NCBI RefSeq assembly: GCF_000195085.1
Contig: NC_015380.1
Location: forward strand, 1,102,001-1,166,000
DNA length: 64,000 bases
Source: Candidatus Pelagibacter sp. IMCC9063
Lineage (GTDB): Bacteria > Pseudomonadota > Alphaproteobacteria > Pelagibacterales > Pelagibacteraceae
Direction of reading: 5' to 3'
Positions 38,300 through 46,918 of the stretch are shown piece after piece (position 1 is the first letter of the stretch; each line of letters begins with the position of its first letter). The position numbers and the translations under genes were made by a program. The notes under the pieces are model-generated. The model had not been told where the DNA came from. It worked only from the letters and a program-made list of their open reading frames with translations, and did no database searches.

Positions 38300-39125
38300 T
38301 ATAATTTATTTTGGCTGCTTGAATGGGATCTTTAAGAATTTCTAACAAAATATCAAGTCCATTTGAAACATCTCTTTTCATGTTGATTGGAGCATTAATA
38401 ATAAAAAAACCTGTGCCCTGCATACGTAAGAAAGAATTATTCAATTCAATATGAATATGAGTGGTGTTGTTAATCTTTGCATTCAAAAGTTGATTAACAA
38501 AACGATCTGTCTTCTCCGATTCTAACACTGGATACCAAACCATATAACAGACATTCGGAAACTGTTTAGAATTATGTCTAATTAATTTGGCTACTTTTTC
38601 ATATTCATTTTTAACTTCATAAGAAGGATCAATTAGAACTAATCTAGTTCCTTGATAAGAAGTAATCATTTGATCTAGAGAAGCGTAGGCATCTTTCTTT
38701 TCAATGGTTACTCTTTTATCTTGACTAAAATTGTTCTTTAAAATCTCAAATTCATTATTGTGTAGTTCTGATAGATAAATTTTATCTTCACTATCCAAGG
38801 CCAAAAGGGACAAAAAACACGATCCTGGATAAATGGATAGCTTATTTCCATGCTTATTTGGGTTCGTTTGACTCACGAGGTCTAAATAATCCTGAATAAA
38901 AGGGTCGTTAATTTTAGAAGACAGCACTTTATAAATTCCATTTAAATATTCTTTATTTTTTTCCATAAACGGATCTTTTAATGAATATTTTCCTGCTGCT
39001 GCAAAAGGATCAATAAAAGAAAAGGGCTTATTCTGTTTTAGTTGTTTTAAAAGATAGGTCAGAAGAAAATGCTTAAACACATCTGCAAAGTTTCCAGCAT
39101 GAAAGCCGTGCCTATAACTAAGCAT
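38289..39125 (-). CDS. rlmJ: 23S rRNA (adenine2030-N6)-methyltransferase
   Basis: RlmJ methylates A2030 of 23S rRNA. The 278-residue protein opens with the family-specific LSYRHGFHAGNFADVFKHFLL, followed by FIDPFAAAGKYSL (SAM motif), YPGSCFLSLLALD near residue 112 and the catalytic motif LIDPSYEVKNEYEKV near 185 (DPSY in place of the common DPPF/Y form). The start abuts the stop of the HIT gene upstream on the same strand. Confidence 0.93.
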   Translation of the reverse strand: MLSYRHGFHAGNFADVFKHFLLTYLLKQLKQNKPFSFIDPFAAAGKYSLKDPFMEKNKEYLNGIYKVLSSKINDPFIQDYLDLVSQTNPNKHGNKLSIYPGSCFLSLLALDSEDKIYLSELHNNEFEILKNNFSQDKRVTIEKKDAYASLDQMITSYQGTRLVLIDPSYEVKNEYEKVAKLIRHNSKQFPNVCYMVWYPVLESEKTDRFVNQLLNAKINNTTHIHIELNNSFLRMQGTGFFIINAPINMKRDVSNGLDILLEILKDPIQAAKINYNVF

Positions 39126-39521
39126 TTAGATAATTTTTTTTAACTTATCTAGCATGCTAGCTAGGGCTAGTTTGGTATAAGGTTTCCCTTTAATAACCCA
39201 AATCGACAAAGGCCAGGTAGGATCTTTTTTATGTCTTGGCACAATGTGAATGTGCAATTGAGGTACGATGTTACCAACTTTTTCTACATTTAGATTGGCA
39301 CATTTGAAATTCTTTTTCATAATCTTGCTACAATATTGAATTTCATCCATTAATTGAATTTGATCTTTTCTATTTAAATCTAAAATCTGCCCTACACCTT
39401 TTCTTTTGGGTATCAGCATAATCCAGGGAAACTTTCTATTATCTTGAAGTCTTACTTGGCACAATTTTAGATCAGTAATGTAATGAGTGGTCTTCTCAAA
39501 TTTTTTATGTATTTTAAACAT
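39126..39521 (-). CDS. HIT family protein
   Basis: A 131-residue histidine-triad protein with PQLHIHIVPRHKKDPTWP near residue 90, the HxHxx part of the HIT motif with Gln in the first His position, as in many bacterial HIT proteins of this short group. FPWIMLIPKRKGVGQILDL near 33 is the first nucleotide-binding segment. The family hydrolyses nucleoside phosphoramidates or related bonds. It leads the HIT-rlmJ-peptidase run on the minus strand. Confidence 0.87.
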   Translation of the reverse strand: MFKIHKKFEKTTHYITDLKLCQVRLQDNRKFPWIMLIPKRKGVGQILDLNRKDQIQLMDEIQYCSKIMKKNFKCANLNVEKVGNIVPQLHIHIVPRHKKDPTWPLSIWVIKGKPYTKLALASMLDKLKKII

Positions 39522-39572
39522 TAGTATAAATTTATTATATAATTTTAAATTAACTTAAAGAAAATAAATATA

Positions 39573-40317
39573 TTGCAACATTACAATACACCAGGCCTTA
39601 GTATTATCATTCCTGTTTACAATGAGAACAAGAACATTCTTACTCTTGCTAAAAAATTAAATAATATAAAAAAAAAATAAAAACTGAAATTATTTTCATT
39701 GATGACAATTCTAACGATGGATCTATTCATTCATTAAAATTTGTTAAAAAAAATACAATACGCAATTTTTAATAAGAAGAAAAAAAAATAGAGATTTAAT
39801 GAATTCTTGCTTTATGGGAATTGAAAAATCTAAATACAACACATGTTTAATAATGGATGGAGATTTGCAGCATAACCCAAAATATATACCAGGCTTATAT
39901 AAAAAGCTTAACTCATATAATTATGATATTGGCATATGCTGTAGAAAATTTAATAAGTTAAAAAATAAAGATTTTAATTTTTTAAGAAAATACTCTTCAT
40001 TAATAATTATTTTTTTGATTAATATCTTTCTCGAAAAAAAAACAGCTGATCCTTTGAGTGGTTTTTTTATATTCAGAAAAACAATATTTAATAATTTTAA
40101 GTTTTTTTATTATCCCAGTGGGTACAAAATACTTTTAAACATATTGTACTGCACTAATATAAAATTAAAATCATTTGATAAAATCATCAAATTTGACAGA
40201 AGAATAAGTAATAAAAGCAAAATGAACAAGAAAGTTTTGCTTAACTTGGTTGTCCAATTTTTTTACTTGTTGTATATAAAATTATTTAAGAAAATTATTA
40301 TCGACAAAAACAATTAA
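39573..40317 (+). CDS. Glycosyltransferase family 2, polyprenyl-phosphate sugar synthase-like, with two apparent frameshifts
   Basis: Three frames together encode a GT2 enzyme of about 248 residues: GLSIIIPVYNENKNILTLAKKL, then TEIIFIDDNSNDGSIHSLKF, then RRKKNRDLMNSCFMGIEKSK, MDGDLQHNPKYIPGLYKKL and DPLSGFFIFRKTIF. The order PVYNE, DDNSxDGS, MDGDLQH and DPxSGFF is that of DPM1-like synthases that load mannose or a similar sugar on a polyprenyl phosphate. The frames meet at runs of ten A (39668-39677) and eight A (39746-39753); one extra A in each restores a single frame. The start is TTG 39573 at best; no ATG is available. Its 3' end overlaps the convergent membrane protein gene. Confidence 0.78.
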
Positions 40318-41549
40318 AAATATTTTGTGAAAAAATGATTTGGTTGTTTAAAATCAGGTAAAAACTTATAAGCTTTAGCAATCATTCTGTATGCAGGAAA
40401 AGTTCCAAAACTTTCGTGATATACAGCTTTTGGACTCCAGCCAAAGCATAAAAAAAATATTACAAGATATAATAATTTATTTTTAAATTTATCAAAAATA
40501 AAATATTTGGATTTAAAATTTTGGCTGATTTCTATCTCTTTTAGTTTAATCAATCCGAAATATGTTATCGCAATCATGTGATAAAGCATGCTTGTCCACC
40601 GACCACTATCAACGGCTATCAAAAAAAGAAGCATAGGTGGTAATGAGCAAAAAATTATAGGAATGAATGTATTTTTTTTTACAAATAGATTGTTTGTTAC
40701 TAGTTTGCTTTTATATATTAATAAAAATATTGCTGTGAATCCAAAAATAAAAATGAAAAAATAGTTTTTAAAATCTACCAATTTCCAGTGAACTTCACCA
40801 ATATGACGAGAAATACTAGCTGTGGTAAAGTTTGCACCAAGACCACAATGTTCATTTGAAATATTTAGCAGTCTCTTGCACATTTCTGCGTTGTCGAAGC
40901 TTGAGTGGGGATTTAAATAAATAGCCAATGATAGAAAAATAACTATGGATATTAATATGCCGCTTAGTAAGTAAAATCTCCAATTTTTTTTTTTATCCAA
41001 GACAGCAAAGAAAAAAAGATAAAATAAAAAATAAAATACAACAGATTCGTGCGTTAACATTAAGATGAATAGTGACAAGTAAGTATAAATATAATTCAAA
41101 TTGATATTCTTATATTTGTAAAAAAGATAAAAATTATAAGAAAAAAAAACGTACATTAGTATTTCTTTTCGACCCAAGGCTTCTAATTCATAAAGACCGA
41201 ATGAAAAAAAAACAGGAGAGAATACAGCTAAGATAATTAGAAAATTTTTCTTTAAATCTTTAAACAACCAGTAAATTAAAGTGTAATAAAAAAAATATGA
41301 TAAAATTTGAAATATTAGAAAACAATCTCTCAGATTTAGATTGGAAACAGAAGAAAGTTGAAAAATAAACTCTCCAATTAAACCTCTTCTTACAAAACCA
41401 CCTCCATAGTTAATAACCCACTCTGACATTGCGTTATTCACGCTAGATAAATAAACGGCTGATAAATAGTATGAACTTAATAAGAAAAGAAATATTATAT
41501 AAATTTTGAATATATTAATATTTTTTTGCTGGAACATAGAAAATAACAT
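40314..41549 (-). CDS. Polytopic membrane protein, possible GT-C-like or polymerase-like glycan enzyme
   Basis: A 411-residue protein with about ten hydrophobic segments, no signal peptide other than the first helix, and several polar motifs in loops: SEWVINYGGGFVRRGLIGEF near residue 42, YELEALGRKEIL near 122 and MLTHESVVFY near 165. The NYGGGFVRRGL-GE loop after the first helix and the acidic-basic ALGRKE loop look like conserved catalytic-side loops. I do not know a named family. Facing the polyprenyl-phosphate sugar synthase-like gene, it may use the lipid-linked sugar, which is inference from position only. A run of eleven T at 40984-40994 leaves this frame open, unlike those of several neighbours. 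Confidence 0.7.
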   Translation of the reverse strand: MLFSMFQQKNINIFKIYIIFLFLLSSYYLSAVYLSSVNNAMSEWVINYGGGFVRRGLIGEFIFQLSSVSNLNLRDCFLIFQILSYFFYYTLIYWLFKDLKKNFLIILAVFSPVFFSFGLYELEALGRKEILMYVFFSYNFYLFYKYKNINLNYIYTYLSLFILMLTHESVVFYFLFYLFFFAVLDKKKNWRFYLLSGILISIVIFLSLAIYLNPHSSFDNAEMCKRLLNISNEHCGLGANFTTASISRHIGEVHWKLVDFKNYFFIFIFGFTAIFLLIYKSKLVTNNLFVKKNTFIPIIFCSLPPMLLFLIAVDSGRWTSMLYHMIAITYFGLIKLKEIEISQNFKSKYFIFDKFKNKLLYLVIFFLCFGWSPKAVYHESFGTFPAYRMIAKAYKFLPDFKQPNHFFTKYF

Positions 41550-41607
41550 ATAACAAAATAGATTGTATTATCAATTATACTGCATTTTATTCTACTAACT
41601 ACTTTCA

Positions 41608-41937
41608 ATGGATTTAAAGAAAATTAACCAAAAGATCAAAAGCTTCGTGAAAGCTAGAGATTGGGAACAATTTCACTCTCCCAAAAACTTATCTATGGCT
41701 TTATCCGTTGAAGCTTCTGAGTTAGTCGAAATTTTTCAGTGGCTAAAAGAAAGTGATTTGAAAAAAGTAGATAAAGAAAAAGTAGCAGATGAAATTGCTG
41801 ATATCTTTTTCTATCTAATAAGAATTTCTCAAAAAATGAACATTGATATTGAAAAAAGTTTTCATAAAAAAATGATCAAAAATATTAAAAAATACCCCGT
41901 CAAACTCTCTAAAGGAAAATCAGATAAAAGATATTAA
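41608..41937 (+). CDS. MazG-like nucleotide pyrophosphohydrolase
   Basis: A 109-residue all-alpha NTP pyrophosphatase of the RS21-C6/dCTPase type. It has WEQFHSPKNLSMALSVEASELVEIFQW (the ExxE helix) and KVADEIADIFFYLIRIS (the second ExxD helix) that bind Mg. The group hydrolyses dCTP and modified NTPs to the monophosphate, a house-cleaning role. It is a single gene that overlaps the CoA-transferase 3' end by four bases. Confidence 0.85.
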   Translation: MDLKKINQKIKSFVKARDWEQFHSPKNLSMALSVEASELVEIFQWLKESDLKKVDKEKVADEIADIFFYLIRISQKMNIDIEKSFHKKMIKNIKKYPVKLSKGKSDKRY

Positions 41938-43127
41938 CTGACGACCCCTTGCTTCATCAGAGAATCTATTTCTTCACTTTTAAAACCGTGGTCTAGCAAT
42001 ATTTGTTTGGTGTGCTGACCAAACGTTGGAGACTCTTTAGTGTCTTCTACTTTCGTCTCTGAAAATTTAATAGGCATTCCTATCGCTTTAAAGGATCCTG
42101 CCTTTTTATTTTTAACATCTACAATCATTTTTCTCTCTTTAGTTTGAGGATCTTCAAACATTTCTGTGACAGTATTAATCGGTCCACAAGGTAAGCCCTT
42201 TTCATCAAACAACTTTAGCCATTCTGCGGATGTTTTTTTTTCTAGTTCTTTTTTTAATAATTCCGTTAACTCTGTAACATTTTGCATTCTATTGGCATTG
42301 CTATTAAACTTTTCATTCTCTTGAAGTTCTTTTACTTCTAATGCATCAATCAGTTTTAACCATGTGTTTTGATTGGATGCTCCTACCGTAATCCATTTGT
42401 CTTTGGTTTGAAAAGCTTGGTACGGTGCGGTCAAAGGATGTGCAGATCCTAATGGTCCTGGCGCTACTCCTGTAGCTGAAGCAATAGCAGATTGCCAATA
42501 GGTATGAACAATTCCTGCTTCATACAAAGAGGTATCTACTCGTTGCCCTACTCCTGTAGTCGCTCTTGAAACCAATGCGGCCAACACTCCTGTGGCTGCT
42601 AAAATTCCTGCTGTAATATCTGTAACCGGAGCACCCACTTTCATGGGAGGCTTTCCTTTGCTTTCCCCGGTAATACTCATTAAACCACTCATACCTTGAG
42701 CGATTAAATCAAAGCCACCTTTATCTGCGTAAGGTCCTGTTCTTCCATAGCCTGATATTTCACAAAGTATAATTTTTGGATTTATTTTTTTTAATTCCTC
42801 GTACCCCACTCCCAATTTTTCTAGCGTTCCTTTTCTAAAATTTTCAACGACTACATCTGCTTGTTTGACCAGTCGTTTAAAAACTTCAACTCCTTCTTTT
42901 GTTTTTAAATCTAAAGCCATGCCTCTTTTGTTACGATTCATCATCATAAACGCTGCAGCTTCTCCATTTACATCGGGAGGTAAAAATCTTCTCGTATCAT
43001 CTCCTCCTGGAATTTTTTCTATTTTAATAACCTCCGCACCAAGATCAGCTAGCATCAATCCGCAAGTTGGACCTGCCATAATTTGTGCAAGTTCCAATAC
43101 TTTCACTCCATGTATTGGGCCTGGCAT
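41934..43127 (-). CDS. Class III (CaiB/BaiF) acyl-CoA transferase
   Basis: A 397-residue family III CoA-transferase. It shows GVKVLELAQIMAGPTCGLMLADLGAEVIKIE at the start (split here as two family motifs), MNRNKRGMALDLKT near residue 65, and the active-site Asp in VGAPVTDITAGILAATGVLAAL near 168. It moves CoA between two carboxylic acids, often from succinyl-CoA or formyl-CoA. The next gene in the transcript is an enoyl-CoA hydratase and the one upstream a TRAP transporter, so activation of an imported acid is likely. The exact acid cannot be read. It is the last gene of the run. Confidence 0.88.
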   Translation of the reverse strand: MPGPIHGVKVLELAQIMAGPTCGLMLADLGAEVIKIEKIPGGDDTRRFLPPDVNGEAAAFMMMNRNKRGMALDLKTKEGVEVFKRLVKQADVVVENFRKGTLEKLGVGYEELKKINPKIILCEISGYGRTGPYADKGGFDLIAQGMSGLMSITGESKGKPPMKVGAPVTDITAGILAATGVLAALVSRATTGVGQRVDTSLYEAGIVHTYWQSAIASATGVAPGPLGSAHPLTAPYQAFQTKDKWITVGASNQNTWLKLIDALEVKELQENEKFNSNANRMQNVTELTELLKKELEKKTSAEWLKLFDEKGLPCGPINTVTEMFEDPQTKERKMIVDVKNKKAGSFKAIGMPIKFSETKVEDTKESPTFGQHTKQILLDHGFKSEEIDSLMKQGVVS

Positions 43128-43128
43128 T

Positions 43129-43917
43129 TTATTTATTTTTAAATTTGGGTTTAGTTTTGGTTAAGAAGGACTTGTAACCAATTTGAAAATCTTTGGTGTC
43201 ATAACATTTATAACCAAGATCATTTAGCTTATTAGATATTTTTCCTTTGTATAACAATTCCTCAGCGAAAGCCTTGTGCCATCTAGCAACCATAGGTGCA
43301 CCATCACAAATTCTTTCTGCTGTTGCGTAAGCTTCTTTTTCTACATCTTGATCTGGCATGACTCTGTTGACCATTCCTTTTTCGTAAGCTTCATTAGAAT
43401 TAAAGATTTTACCTTCTAACAATATCTCCATAGTAACAGATCTTCCTACCAGTTGGAGAAGTGCCTGAATTTCTCTTGGAGCCATCGTAAGTCCTAATCG
43501 TTTAATAGGAACACCAAAACGAGAAGAGGTTCCACAAATTCTCAGGTCACAGCAGGCTGCAATTTCAAAACCACCACCAACACAAATTCCTTCGATCAAA
43601 GCAACTGTCGGGATGGGACACTCTTGTATAGCGGCCAAAGTTCCATGTAAGTGCTTACCATACTCTTTTGCAAGTTTGCTGTTCGATCTAGTTTTTGCAA
43701 ACTCGCCAATATCATTTCCTGGAGAAAAAGACTTTCCACCCTTTCCTCTAATCACCACACATCGAATATCTTTATTTTTTTTCTTTGCTAGGTCTCTAAA
43801 GATAGAGCCAAGCTTTTTCCACATAGGCTTGGTTAATGCGTTTAGCTTTTCAGGTCTATTTAATGAAACTTCAAGAATGTATTCGTTTATTTGTTTCGTC
43901 TGAACTAAGTCAGTCAT
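43129..43917 (-). CDS. Enoyl-CoA hydratase/isomerase family protein
   Basis: A 262-residue crotonase-fold protein: VSLNRPEKLNALTKPMW near residue 17, FSPGNDIGEFA in the CoA-binding loop near 65, and the oxyanion segment VALIEGICVGGGFEIAACCDLRI near 103. The catalytic acidic residues are less clear (FGVPIKRLGLTMAP), so hydratase, dehydratase or isomerase activity cannot be assigned. CaiD-like carnitinyl-CoA dehydratase is one possibility. It lies between the CoA-transferase and DctM with single-base spacing, clearly one operon. Confidence 0.87.
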   Translation of the reverse strand: MTDLVQTKQINEYILEVSLNRPEKLNALTKPMWKKLGSIFRDLAKKKNKDIRCVVIRGKGGKSFSPGNDIGEFAKTRSNSKLAKEYGKHLHGTLAAIQECPIPTVALIEGICVGGGFEIAACCDLRICGTSSRFGVPIKRLGLTMAPREIQALLQLVGRSVTMEILLEGKIFNSNEAYEKGMVNRVMPDQDVEKEAYATAERICDGAPMVARWHKAFAEELLYKGKISNKLNDLGYKCYDTKDFQIGYKSFLTKTKPKFKNK

Positions 43918-43919
43918 GA

Positions 43920-45200
43920 CTACCTATAAAAATGTTCTACTAATCCCATCGGGACAAATGGAACGTAGGTCACTAAAAGCAATACAGCAAATAATACAGC
44001 AACAAACATAACGTTAATTTTAGAAACTTCCCAAATGTCTGCTTTTGCTACTGAGCAGGCGGTAACTAACACGCTGGCTACAGGTGGAGTTTGCTGACCT
44101 ATGGCTAAGTTTAATGTTACAATAATTCCAAAATGAACTGGATCAATTCCAGCTGTAGCGACTAAAGGCATAACAATGGGAACAACTACAATAATAGCTG
44201 CTGCTGAGTGAAGAAAAAGTCCAATAATTAATAAGAAAACATTTAAAATTGCCAAAATAACAAATTTATTGTCTGTAAATCCTGTAATGGAAGTTGCTAC
44301 TGTTTGAGGCACTTGTTCAATAGTTAAAAATTCTCCAATTAAAACAGATGCTGCAACCAATAACATCACAATTGCTGTTGATGAGGCACCCTCAATTGTT
44401 GCATCAAAAAATTGTTTGAAATTGAGCTCTCTATAAACTGCTCCAATTATACAAGCAGCAACAACCGCTAAACCGGCTCCTTCTGTTGCAGTCACAAAGC
44501 CTCCAAAAATACCTCCCAATATAATTACAGGAAGCACAAATGCCAAAGATGCTTCTTTTCCAGTTCTCCTTAAATTTGATAAATTAAAAGTCTCCTCAAT
44601 TGGAAGTTTTTTTCTTATTGCATAAATATAGGAAACAAACATTAATCCAAAACCACCAATGATACCTGGAATTATACCAGCGACAAATAATTGAACTACG
44701 GATGTTTGTGCCATTACAGCATACAAAATCATTGGAATCGAAGGCGGTATAATAACCGCTAATGAAGCGGATGAAGATGTAACAGCAGCCGCAAATGCTC
44801 CTGTGTAACCCTTTTTCTTCATAGCAGGAATTAAAATAGATCCAAGTGCAGCAACGTCAGCAACTGCAGAACCAGAAATTTCAGCAAAAAACATTGAAGT
44901 TGCAATATTAACCATGCTCAATCCACCTCTGACAAACCCAACTAAAGCAGAAGCAAAATTAATTAAACGTCTAGAAATTCCTGAGGTATTCATAATTGCA
45001 CCTGCCAAAATAAATAAAGGAATAGCAATTAATGGGAAATTCATAGACCCATCAAACATAACAATGGCTGCATCAATTAAAAAATTAGTTCCATTGGCCG
45101 AGACCATGGCAATGATAGTAGTAACCGCAAGGGCTATGGCAATAGGAACGTTAATTGCTAATAACGTTAAGAGAACTAGAAACATAACCAAAACAACCAT
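43920..45200 (-). CDS. dctM: TRAP transporter large permease subunit
   Basis: A 426-residue DctM-type subunit with about 12 membrane segments, the ion-coupled channel of the TRAP uptake system. Signatures include NFPLIAIPLFILAGAIMNTSGISRRLINFA near residues 53-80, AEISGSAVADVAALGSILIPAMKKKGY near 110, and the C-terminal LNLAIGQQTPPVASVL near 365. It partners DctQ encoded one base upstream and DctP. The solute-binding protein defines the substrate, probably an organic acid. Confidence 0.95.
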   Translation of the reverse strand: MVVLVMFLVLLTLLAINVPIAIALAVTTIIAMVSANGTNFLIDAAIVMFDGSMNFPLIAIPLFILAGAIMNTSGISRRLINFASALVGFVRGGLSMVNIATSMFFAEISGSAVADVAALGSILIPAMKKKGYTGAFAAAVTSSSASLAVIIPPSIPMILYAVMAQTSVVQLFVAGIIPGIIGGFGLMFVSYIYAIRKKLPIEETFNLSNLRRTGKEASLAFVLPVIILGGIFGGFVTATEGAGLAVVAACIIGAVYRELNFKQFFDATIEGASSTAIVMLLVAASVLIGEFLTIEQVPQTVATSITGFTDNKFVILAILNVFLLIIGLFLHSAAAIIVVVPIVMPLVATAGIDPVHFGIIVTLNLAIGQQTPPVASVLVTACSVAKADIWEVSKINVMFVAVLFAVLLLVTYVPFVPMGLVEHFYR

Positions 45201-45201
45201 A

Positions 45202-45723
45202 TTAGTTTTGCTCCTCTACAATAATTGCTTCCGGGTCTCTTTTTTTGCCAGACATTACATCTTCGTAATCTTCTCTTAATCTCAAAGTTTCCGAGAGCAT
45301 AAAAAGCAAAGAACCGATTGGAATTACCGATTGCACAAGTATTTGCGGAACCCACTCTAAAGTTACCAGTGTTTCTCCTCGAATGAGCGTTAATACTTTA
45401 AAGCCGTAATAAGCTAATAAGATGAAAAACCCGTAAATAATAATCTTGGAAACAACCCATAAAATTTTTCTAAGACCTAAAGGAAATGATTTAATTATAT
45501 TAGGAACTCCAATATGAGCGCCTTTTAAAGCTGCATAAGCAGATCCATAATAGGTAAGCCAAGCAAGTTGTACCGATGCCACTTCATCATACCAAACTAA
45601 AGCGTGGCCAGACCAGCGAAAAATGACGCCAACAACGACCGTAACAGCCATAGCTATCATCATGACAAACATTACATATTGAAGAAATGTATCATATGAA
45701 TTTTTAAAATTAGAGGAGAACAT
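45202..45723 (-). CDS. dctQ: TRAP transporter small permease subunit
   Basis: A 173-residue DctQ-type protein with four membrane segments and the small-subunit hallmarks VIFRWSGHALVWYDEVASVQLAWLTY (split: FRWSGHALVWYDE and ARW-type tail) near 36-55 and GSAYAALKGAHIGV near 60. It supports the large permease at the inner membrane. ATG lies just after a terminator-like hairpin that separates it from dctP. Confidence 0.9.
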   Translation of the reverse strand: MFSSNFKNSYDTFLQYVMFVMMIAMAVTVVVGVIFRWSGHALVWYDEVASVQLAWLTYYGSAYAALKGAHIGVPNIIKSFPLGLRKILWVVSKIIIYGFFILLAYYGFKVLTLIRGETLVTLEWVPQILVQSVIPIGSLLFMLSETLRLREDYEDVMSGKKRDPEAIIVEEQN

Positions 45724-45788
45724 TTTTTTTAAATAAATTTTTTTAAGATTTGTAGAGTAGTTTTGTATTTTTTAAAAGTTTTAAATTT

Positions 45789-45822
45789 GAAAAAAATTGG
45801 CCCTTAATCACTTAAGGGCCAA
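45789..45822 (-). terminator. Terminator-like hairpin between dctP and dctQM
   Basis: On the minus strand an 11-base perfect stem, TTGGCCCTTAA with TTAAGGGCCAA and loop GTGA, is followed by seven T. It lies about 15 bases after the dctP stop codon. The permease genes dctQ and dctM lie immediately downstream on the same strand, so partial termination would let dctP be expressed above the permease, as is usual for binding-protein genes. Confidence 0.88.
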
Positions 45823-45836
45823 AATTTATAATTAAT

Positions 45837-46811
45837 TTATTTTGCTAAAGATGAAACTGCTTTAATTAAAGCTCCACCAGAAGGAACGTCTTTTGTAAAC
45901 TCTTCATAGATACCTTTACTACCTTTAATAAATGCATCTTTGTTTGCAGTGTTTACTTTTACGCCAGCTTTTTTGATAATGCCTAACATAGACTTTTCAT
46001 ATGAAGCAGCCGTTTTATAAACGAACTTTTGGTTTTCTTTTGCAGCAGATTCTAAAATCTTTCTTACATCCGCAGGTAGCTTGTTGTAGCTGTTTTTGTG
46101 AACTGCTACGTACGCTGGTGTGTATACGTGACCTGTGATTGAAAGATATTTTTGAACTTCCTGAAATTTAGCACTAGTAATTTGTGCATAAGGATTTTCT
46201 TGTCCATCCATAGTTCCAGTTTGTAATGCTGTAAACACTTCAGAAAAAGACATTGGAGTAGGGTTTGCTCCGTACGATTGGAACATTTTTACTCTCCACT
46301 TAGACTTAGGAGTTCTCAACTTAATTCCTTTTAGATCGCTAGGAACGTTGATTGCTCTTACATTGTTAGTAATGTGTCTAAAACCATTTTCCCAAACACC
46401 GATAATTTTATAACCAGTCTTTGCTTCTAGGTTTTTAAAGATACCAGGCAAAACATTTTTCTCTACTTTTGCCATATGCTTTCTATCTTTAATGATGAAA
46501 GGCATATCAAATACACCGAACTCATCATGAATAGAAGCCATTACTGAAGAAGGCAACCACATGTCAACTGTTCCCAGTTTAAGTTTTTGCATTCCTTGTT
46601 TATCTTTTCCAAGTTGTGAAGATCCAAAGACAGTTATCTTGCCTTTGCTACCTAATTTCTTGTTAGCTATTTTTGCAAAATTCTCAACTGATGCAGTAAA
46701 TAAAGAACCTGGTTTTCCTACGTGACCAAACTTTAACTCTACTGAATGCGCAGCTGAAGAAATAAAAATAACTGAAGTGATTAAAGCGAATAGTTTGCTT
46801 AAGTTTTTCAT
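45837..46811 (-). CDS. dctP: TRAP transporter solute-binding protein
   Basis: A 324-residue periplasmic binding protein with a signal peptide (residues 1-23, ending SSAAHS). It has the DctP pattern: FGHVGKPGSLF at the start, FGSSQLGKDKQGMQKLKLGTVDMW near 60, KGIKLRTPKSKWRVKMFQSYGANPTPMSFSEVFTALQTGTMDGQENP near 165-205, in which the arginine that binds the substrate carboxylate is visible. The substrate should be a carboxylate. A ribosome binding site GGGGAG precedes the ATG; it follows the aminotransferase by 107 bases on the same strand. Confidence 0.93.
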   Translation of the reverse strand: MKNLSKLFALITSVIFISSAAHSVELKFGHVGKPGSLFTASVENFAKIANKKLGSKGKITVFGSSQLGKDKQGMQKLKLGTVDMWLPSSVMASIHDEFGVFDMPFIIKDRKHMAKVEKNVLPGIFKNLEAKTGYKIIGVWENGFRHITNNVRAINVPSDLKGIKLRTPKSKWRVKMFQSYGANPTPMSFSEVFTALQTGTMDGQENPYAQITSAKFQEVQKYLSITGHVYTPAYVAVHKNSYNKLPADVRKILESAAKENQKFVYKTAASYEKSMLGIIKKAGVKVNTANKDAFIKGSKGIYEEFTKDVPSGGALIKAVSSLAK

Positions 46812-46918
46812 TATATTCTCCCCTTATTAGTTATTAAAGAAAACAACTTAATAAAAAACTTGAAAAGAAGCGAGTCTTTAAACTTTTATTTTAAAGGGAA
46901 AATGTGAGTAAATTTATT

